A stretch of DNA of 18,161 nt from Gammaproteobacteria bacterium RIFCSPHIGHO2_12_FULL_38_11 (GTDB lineage Bacteria > Pseudomonadota > Gammaproteobacteria > Coxiellales > Coxiellaceae). Where the stretch lies: positions 1-18,161 of the forward strand of contig MGXX01000056.1 in NCBI GenBank assembly GCA_001801515.1, in the 5' to 3' direction. The notes under the pieces were generated by a model, which was not told the DNA's origin, did not search any database, and saw only the letters and a list, made by a program, of their open reading frames with translations. Position numbers and translations under genes: made by a program. Below are positions 14,606 through 18,161 of this stretch, piece after piece; within the stretch, counting starts at the first letter, position 1, and each line of letters opens with the position of its first letter.

Positions 14606-15766
14606 GTGATTACATTTTCGCCGTTACTCAGTTGGAAAAGTTTAATTCGTATCTTTTTCTTATCTTCAGTAGACGATGCATCGCTTGCTAGACCATGGTG
14701 TAAAGGAGGTGAGAGCATTTTTTGGTTTTCTAAAACTGCATGGTCATTAGTAGCGGTTACCATGTGGTGGGAAAAGGTGTTTCATAGACCCCCCACTATT
14801 TGGGTGCCTGGATATTTTTGTAATCAGTCGTTATGGCCGCTAAGGCAATATGGAGCAAATAGAATAAAATTTGTATTTTATCCTGTGAAAAAAAAATTCC
14901 GACCGGATTGGGATGTATGTGATGTATTGGCTCAAACTGAAAAGCCAGATATATTTATATTAACCCATTTTTACGGGCTAATTTCTGATGTTAGAAAATC
15001 AAAAGCATTTTGTGATAAACATAATGCTCTTTTCGTTGAAGATGCAGCTCATGTCATTTTACCCTTTGGTGAAATAGGGTTAGCTAGTCATTTTGTGCTG
15101 TATAGTCCACATAAATTTTTTGCCATATCCCAGGGCGCATTATGTATTATGCGATCCTCGGTCAACGATTATATCGAGAAGAATAAAGTTAGATATATTG
15201 AGTTTGAATCGATTAGAACCCTATTGGGCAGTGGATATTATCCATTTTTTAAGTGGCTTATAAGGCAAGTCATAAAAAATCTTACACGTAATTTTTATGA
15301 TTTTTTTCTATATTTTAAAAAAATTCCGCCGTATGAATTAGATGGCGCTCATCAACCCATGCCAACTACCACCTACATGCACCCTTTCGCAAAAAAACTG
15401 TTATTTTTAGAACAAAAAAAAATACCTATGTATATAGAACATCGAAAGAAATGCGCCAAAGTATGGGAGAAAATTATAGTAAAAAGAAAAATAAAAATGG
15501 AGCATGTTTTTAATACAGATGAAAATGAAACTCCTTATGTAGCTGTTTTTAATTCTGTTAATAATGAAGCAAAAATCATTTACAATGAACTAACAAAAAA
15601 TAAATGGCCAGCTACTAGTTGGCCTGATTTACCACCAGAGGTGAGAAAGGATGAAAAACTACATGCTTCAACAATCCACTTTCGAAATAACATGATTATT
15701 TTTCCAGTTAACCAATCATTAAAAATAAAAGAGCTCCTAAAAAAATATGGTAGCCCAAATAAATGA
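14606..15766 (+). CDS. Divergent DegT/DnrJ-like PLP-dependent enzyme
   Basis: 386 aa, weakly similar to the DegT/DnrJ/EryC1 aminotransferases. The two key blocks are present in order: ALFVEDAAHVILPFGE (E145, D146) for PLP ring binding and FVLYSPHKFFAISQGALCI, where K170 sits at the Schiff-base position. ILTHFYGLISDV (118-129) matches the usual H..G block. The region after 230 is long, Lys-rich and aromatic, and lacks the familiar C-terminal motifs, so it may have changed reaction or substrate. It starts at GTG 14606, three bases after the methyltransferase stop, with no well-spaced Shine-Dalgarno, which points to translational coupling. The ATGA at its end overlaps the GT4 gene. A 4-amino or 3-amino sugar step is plausible, but function is not established. 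Confidence 0.65.
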   Translation: MITFSPLLSWKSLIRIFFLSSVDDASLARPWCKGGESIFWFSKTAWSLVAVTMWWEKVFHRPPTIWVPGYFCNQSLWPLRQYGANRIKFVFYPVKKKFRPDWDVCDVLAQTEKPDIFILTHFYGLISDVRKSKAFCDKHNALFVEDAAHVILPFGEIGLASHFVLYSPHKFFAISQGALCIMRSSVNDYIEKNKVRYIEFESIRTLLGSGYYPFFKWLIRQVIKNLTRNFYDFFLYFKKIPPYELDGAHQPMPTTTYMHPFAKKLLFLEQKKIPMYIEHRKKCAKVWEKIIVKRKIKMEHVFNTDENETPYVAVFNSVNNEAKIIYNELTKNKWPATSWPDLPPEVRKDEKLHASTIHFRNNMIIFPVNQSLKIKELLKKYGSPNK

Positions 15767-16932
15767 ATATATTAATTGTAACGCCATGGTTTCCTAGTCA
15801 TGCTGAGGATCATGATGGTCTTTTTATCGTAAATTCAATAACTGCATTAAAGAATGAGGGTTATAATATCACTGTTCTTGTGACAAGACCGTGGATACCA
15901 TCGATTTTAAAAATTATCAAGCCCAACAGGCATCAACCGCGAGATCCGTTTCAAATTGGCCATGATATTGAAATTTTGGTTACCTACTATTTTTCCATTC
16001 CAAGAAACTACGCTAGATGGTTAAGTAATTGGATATCATTTAAACAAATCGGAATGCGGCTTAAGAAAATAATAAAAAATTATTCAATTGATTTAATACA
16101 CGTGCATAATGAGCTAAGCGTGCCCTCCGTTATTCGTGTTGCTTCTCAATTTGCCGTGCCAGTAATTGCAACAATGCATGGCGCGGAAACCAATGAACGA
16201 TATTGGCGTGGGGTTAGAAAACCAATTTCTAAGGCGTTGTCACAAGTCAAGAAAATTGTATTAGTTGGCGAACCATTACGGAATTTTTTCAAAAAGTTGG
16301 TGAAGAATGATAATAATTTTGCAATTGTGCCAAATGGATTTTTATTCTCTAAAAACATGCTTATTAACAATAAGAGATATTGGCCAGATACTTTAACATT
16401 TGTTAGCGCAAGTAATCTTTCTGATGATGCAAAACGAATTGATATAACACTCCTGGCATTTGCCGATCTTGAAAAAGAAAAAAAATATAATTGGACTTAT
16501 ATCGTTATTGGCGATGGTACGCTCAAAACAACGTATGAACAATTAGCATTTTCGCTTGGTTTGAAAGATAAGGTTAAGTTTGTTGGGTTTTGCACGCACG
16601 CAGAAGTATATTGTTATCTATTAAAATCCGACATTTTTTGTTTACCTTCTTTTCCAGAAGCTTTCGGAGTTGCGCATCTTGAAGCAATGGCGTTTGGTTT
16701 GCTTGCAATCGGCACGCAAGACCAAGGCCCATCCATGTTTATTAAACATGAAGAAACGGGGTTGTTAGTTGAAAGAGACAGCGTCTTTTCACTGAAAAAC
16801 GTGTTGCGGATGATATTTAATCATCCTGAAAAAATGAAACTAATCGCTTTAAATGGAAAAAAACATGTTCACGAGAATTTTACATGGGAGCAGCATGCTA
16901 AAAAATTATCTGCTATATATCAAGAAGTTTAA
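15763..16932 (+). CDS. GT4-family glycosyltransferase
   Basis: 389 aa GT-B fold, retaining glycosyltransferase that adds one sugar of the surface glycan from a nucleotide donor at the cytoplasmic face of the membrane. NILIVTPWFPSHAEDHDGLF opens the N-terminal Rossmann domain. DLIHVHNELSV and VIATMHGAETNERYW are acceptor-side blocks; VIGDGTLKTTYE and VKFVGFCTHAEVYCYL are typical of the C-domain. The donor-binding E-x7-E motif is FPEAFGVAHLEAMAFG (E299, E307). It overlaps the PLP enzyme by 4 bp (ATGA). The last residues (ENFTWEQHAKKLSAIYQEV) are the normal family ending, so the protein is complete. Which sugar it transfers cannot be read from the sequence. Confidence 0.88.
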   Translation: MNILIVTPWFPSHAEDHDGLFIVNSITALKNEGYNITVLVTRPWIPSILKIIKPNRHQPRDPFQIGHDIEILVTYYFSIPRNYARWLSNWISFKQIGMRLKKIIKNYSIDLIHVHNELSVPSVIRVASQFAVPVIATMHGAETNERYWRGVRKPISKALSQVKKIVLVGEPLRNFFKKLVKNDNNFAIVPNGFLFSKNMLINNKRYWPDTLTFVSASNLSDDAKRIDITLLAFADLEKEKKYNWTYIVIGDGTLKTTYEQLAFSLGLKDKVKFVGFCTHAEVYCYLLKSDIFCLPSFPEAFGVAHLEAMAFGLLAIGTQDQGPSMFIKHEETGLLVERDSVFSLKNVLRMIFNHPEKMKLIALNGKKHVHENFTWEQHAKKLSAIYQEV

Positions 16933-17148
16933 TCAGATGGTATTCATATTAGGATGAAAATAGTATGCCTCTTAATATTCTAATGGTTAGTTCCACTACT
17001 TCCATTAATTTAGTATTATTTACACGCACGGCCATTGGTTTCTCCTTTTGGTAATTGTCGATAATTGCACCAAGAAGATTAATCTTTGGTCGGCATTAAT
17101 TAAAGCATTTCGGAATGTAGTGCCTAGCATTTTAATTACTTGAAAACA

Positions 17149-18161
17149 TTACGAAGTCAGATGATAACTTTTTAAGTATGCTATTTGATGACGATAATTA
17201 TTTACTGATTGTACAGCCATCTCTATTTTTTCTTTATCATATGGCCAAAATAATACCCGATTTCTCATTGGATAAATCATGTTATCTAAAGGGCTCGGGT
17301 GTAGCCGCTCCCAAAGCTCATCTCCTGTGATTGGATCATGAAGACTGATGGGTAAACTCCCCAGTTGCAGAGCTATCGCAAGCCCTGTTGATGTCCATGA
17401 GGCGACAAATTTAGGCTTCCATTTTTCAAAGCTTACCTCTAATGGCATTGAAAGATCATCAAGAATAAAATCAGATATGCTCCGATGTAAATGATCAACT
17501 ACTGCCTTGGGAGCTTTAGGAGTTAAACGGATTACGGTTTGAAACCCATTATTTACCATCCATGTAGTTAAAGATTCAATTGCAACAACGTGTTCATGTC
17601 TGCTTGGTGATAAGATCATGATGACGTTATTTTTATGCTTGTTTGATTCTTTATTCATACGAAAAATTTGAGAATTTTTCCAGAGACATTCTAGATAGTG
17701 TTCTTCATCAGCCGTAATAACATCCATGCGATCAAACCCAGGAAACAAAATACTGAGCGCTAAAAGCCCATGCTGAAGAAATATTGTCCTGATTTTTACA
17801 TCAGCAGCTGCAAATGCAGCCATATCAGGTGCCGAGAAGGCTGCCTCATGTATCCCTTTTTTCTTAACCATCTGAAAAAAATGATAGTAGTAAGCATATT
17901 GTCCAATATTCATGGCACATCCAGTTAAAAAATAGGGTGCTTTAGAAGAAATCCTTTCTGGTGATTTTTTTATTTTTTTGGAAAATCCAAATGCATGAAG
18001 AGCCAATGTAGAAAGCAATTTCCATAAATTCATTTTGCCTATGGCTGGAATACCTTCTTGAGTGATCCAGTTGATTTTAAGTGGTGAATCATTCGCTTCA
18101 CACTTATATTTCTGATAAAGATACTCCTCACTGGCTGCGCCAAAACCAGCAAAGACACGAG
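17149..18161 (-). CDS. Unrecognised surface-glycan protein, 5' partial
   Basis: I do not recognise the family with confidence. An ATG at 18033 would give 294 aa, but the frame stays open upstream to the window edge. Those codons read ..RVFAGFGAASEEYLYQKYK.. and ..INWITQEGIPAIGK.., which look coded, so the real start lies beyond 18161 and the visible part is 337 residues. Features: TIFLQHGLLALSILFPGFDR with a QHG motif, ILSPSRHEHVV (possible start of a second Rossmann-like domain), and VASWTSTGLAIALQLGSLPI near the C-terminus, where GT-B enzymes place a donor-binding S/T-S-T. This arrangement resembles capsule or polysialyltransferase-like GT-B proteins, an inference only. It faces the plus-strand cluster, with 216 bp to the GT4 stop. 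Confidence 0.6.
   Translation of the reverse strand, partial: RVFAGFGAASEEYLYQKYKCEANDSPLKINWITQEGIPAIGKMNLWKLLSTLALHAFGFSKKIKKSPERISSKAPYFLTGCAMNIGQYAYYYHFFQMVKKKGIHEAAFSAPDMAAFAAADVKIRTIFLQHGLLALSILFPGFDRMDVITADEEHYLECLWKNSQIFRMNKESNKHKNNVIMILSPSRHEHVVAIESLTTWMVNNGFQTVIRLTPKAPKAVVDHLHRSISDFILDDLSMPLEVSFEKWKPKFVASWTSTGLAIALQLGSLPISLHDPITGDELWERLHPSPLDNMIYPMRNRVLFWPYDKEKIEMAVQSVNNYRHQIAYLKSYHLTS

Noticed and set aside
1..18161. CRISPR array, tRNA or rRNA genes
   Set aside because: No regularly spaced direct repeats, tRNA cloverleaf or rRNA sequence was recognised by eye on either strand.

Overview
The window looks like part of a surface-glycan (LPS O-antigen, capsule or glycoprotein-glycan) biosynthesis locus from an AT-rich Gram-negative bacterium. 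The gene content, the low GC and a palindromic repeat with CGTCAT(C/T)GCGA ends suggest a gammaproteobacterium of the Legionellales type. That placement is inference; no rRNA or housekeeping marker is present.

Left part (1-4916, minus strand): a tightly packed legionaminic-acid (sialic-acid-like nonulosonate) operon. Read 5' to 3' it is ptmE-like CBS/nucleotidyltransferase, legB 4,6-dehydratase, legC aminotransferase, a Gfo/Idh/MocA oxidoreductase, then a neuA/legF CMP-nonulosonate synthetase that runs off the left edge. A MITE-like element has inserted exactly at the oxidoreductase/neuA stop-start junction and left a visible target duplication. Upstream, a decayed acyltransferase tail (4920-5088) is all that remains of a gene that once preceded ptmE. 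An AroB-family sugar-phosphate cyclase plus a short-chain dehydrogenase (5089-6886) now sit in its place.

Centre (6901-8922): rearranged ends of an IS3-family element separate this operon from a divergently transcribed, full-length homologue of animal CMP-N-acetylneuraminate hydroxylase (CMAH; Rieske plus metallo-beta-lactamase-like fold). This is the most striking gene of the window. Beside a CMP-nonulosonate pathway it suggests that the bacterium makes an N-glycolyl nonulosonate (Neu5Gc-like or glycolyl-legionaminic acid).

Right part (9019-18161): a UDP-glucuronate 4-epimerase-type enzyme and a second Gfo/Idh/MocA oxidoreductase on the minus strand. Then a plus-strand run: D-2-hydroxyacid dehydrogenase, frameshifted acyltransferase pseudogene, FemAB-like acyltransferase, two large hairpins, SAM methyltransferase, divergent DegT-like PLP enzyme and GT4 glycosyltransferase. 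Last comes a minus-strand gene of unknown function that is still open at the right edge. Together the genes make nucleotide sugars (CMP-nonulosonate, UDP-uronic acid, possibly a cyclitol-like unit), modify them (hydroxylation, methylation, amino-acylation) and assemble them. The mix of orientations, two acyltransferase remnants, IS ends and a MITE shows a locus built by repeated replacement.
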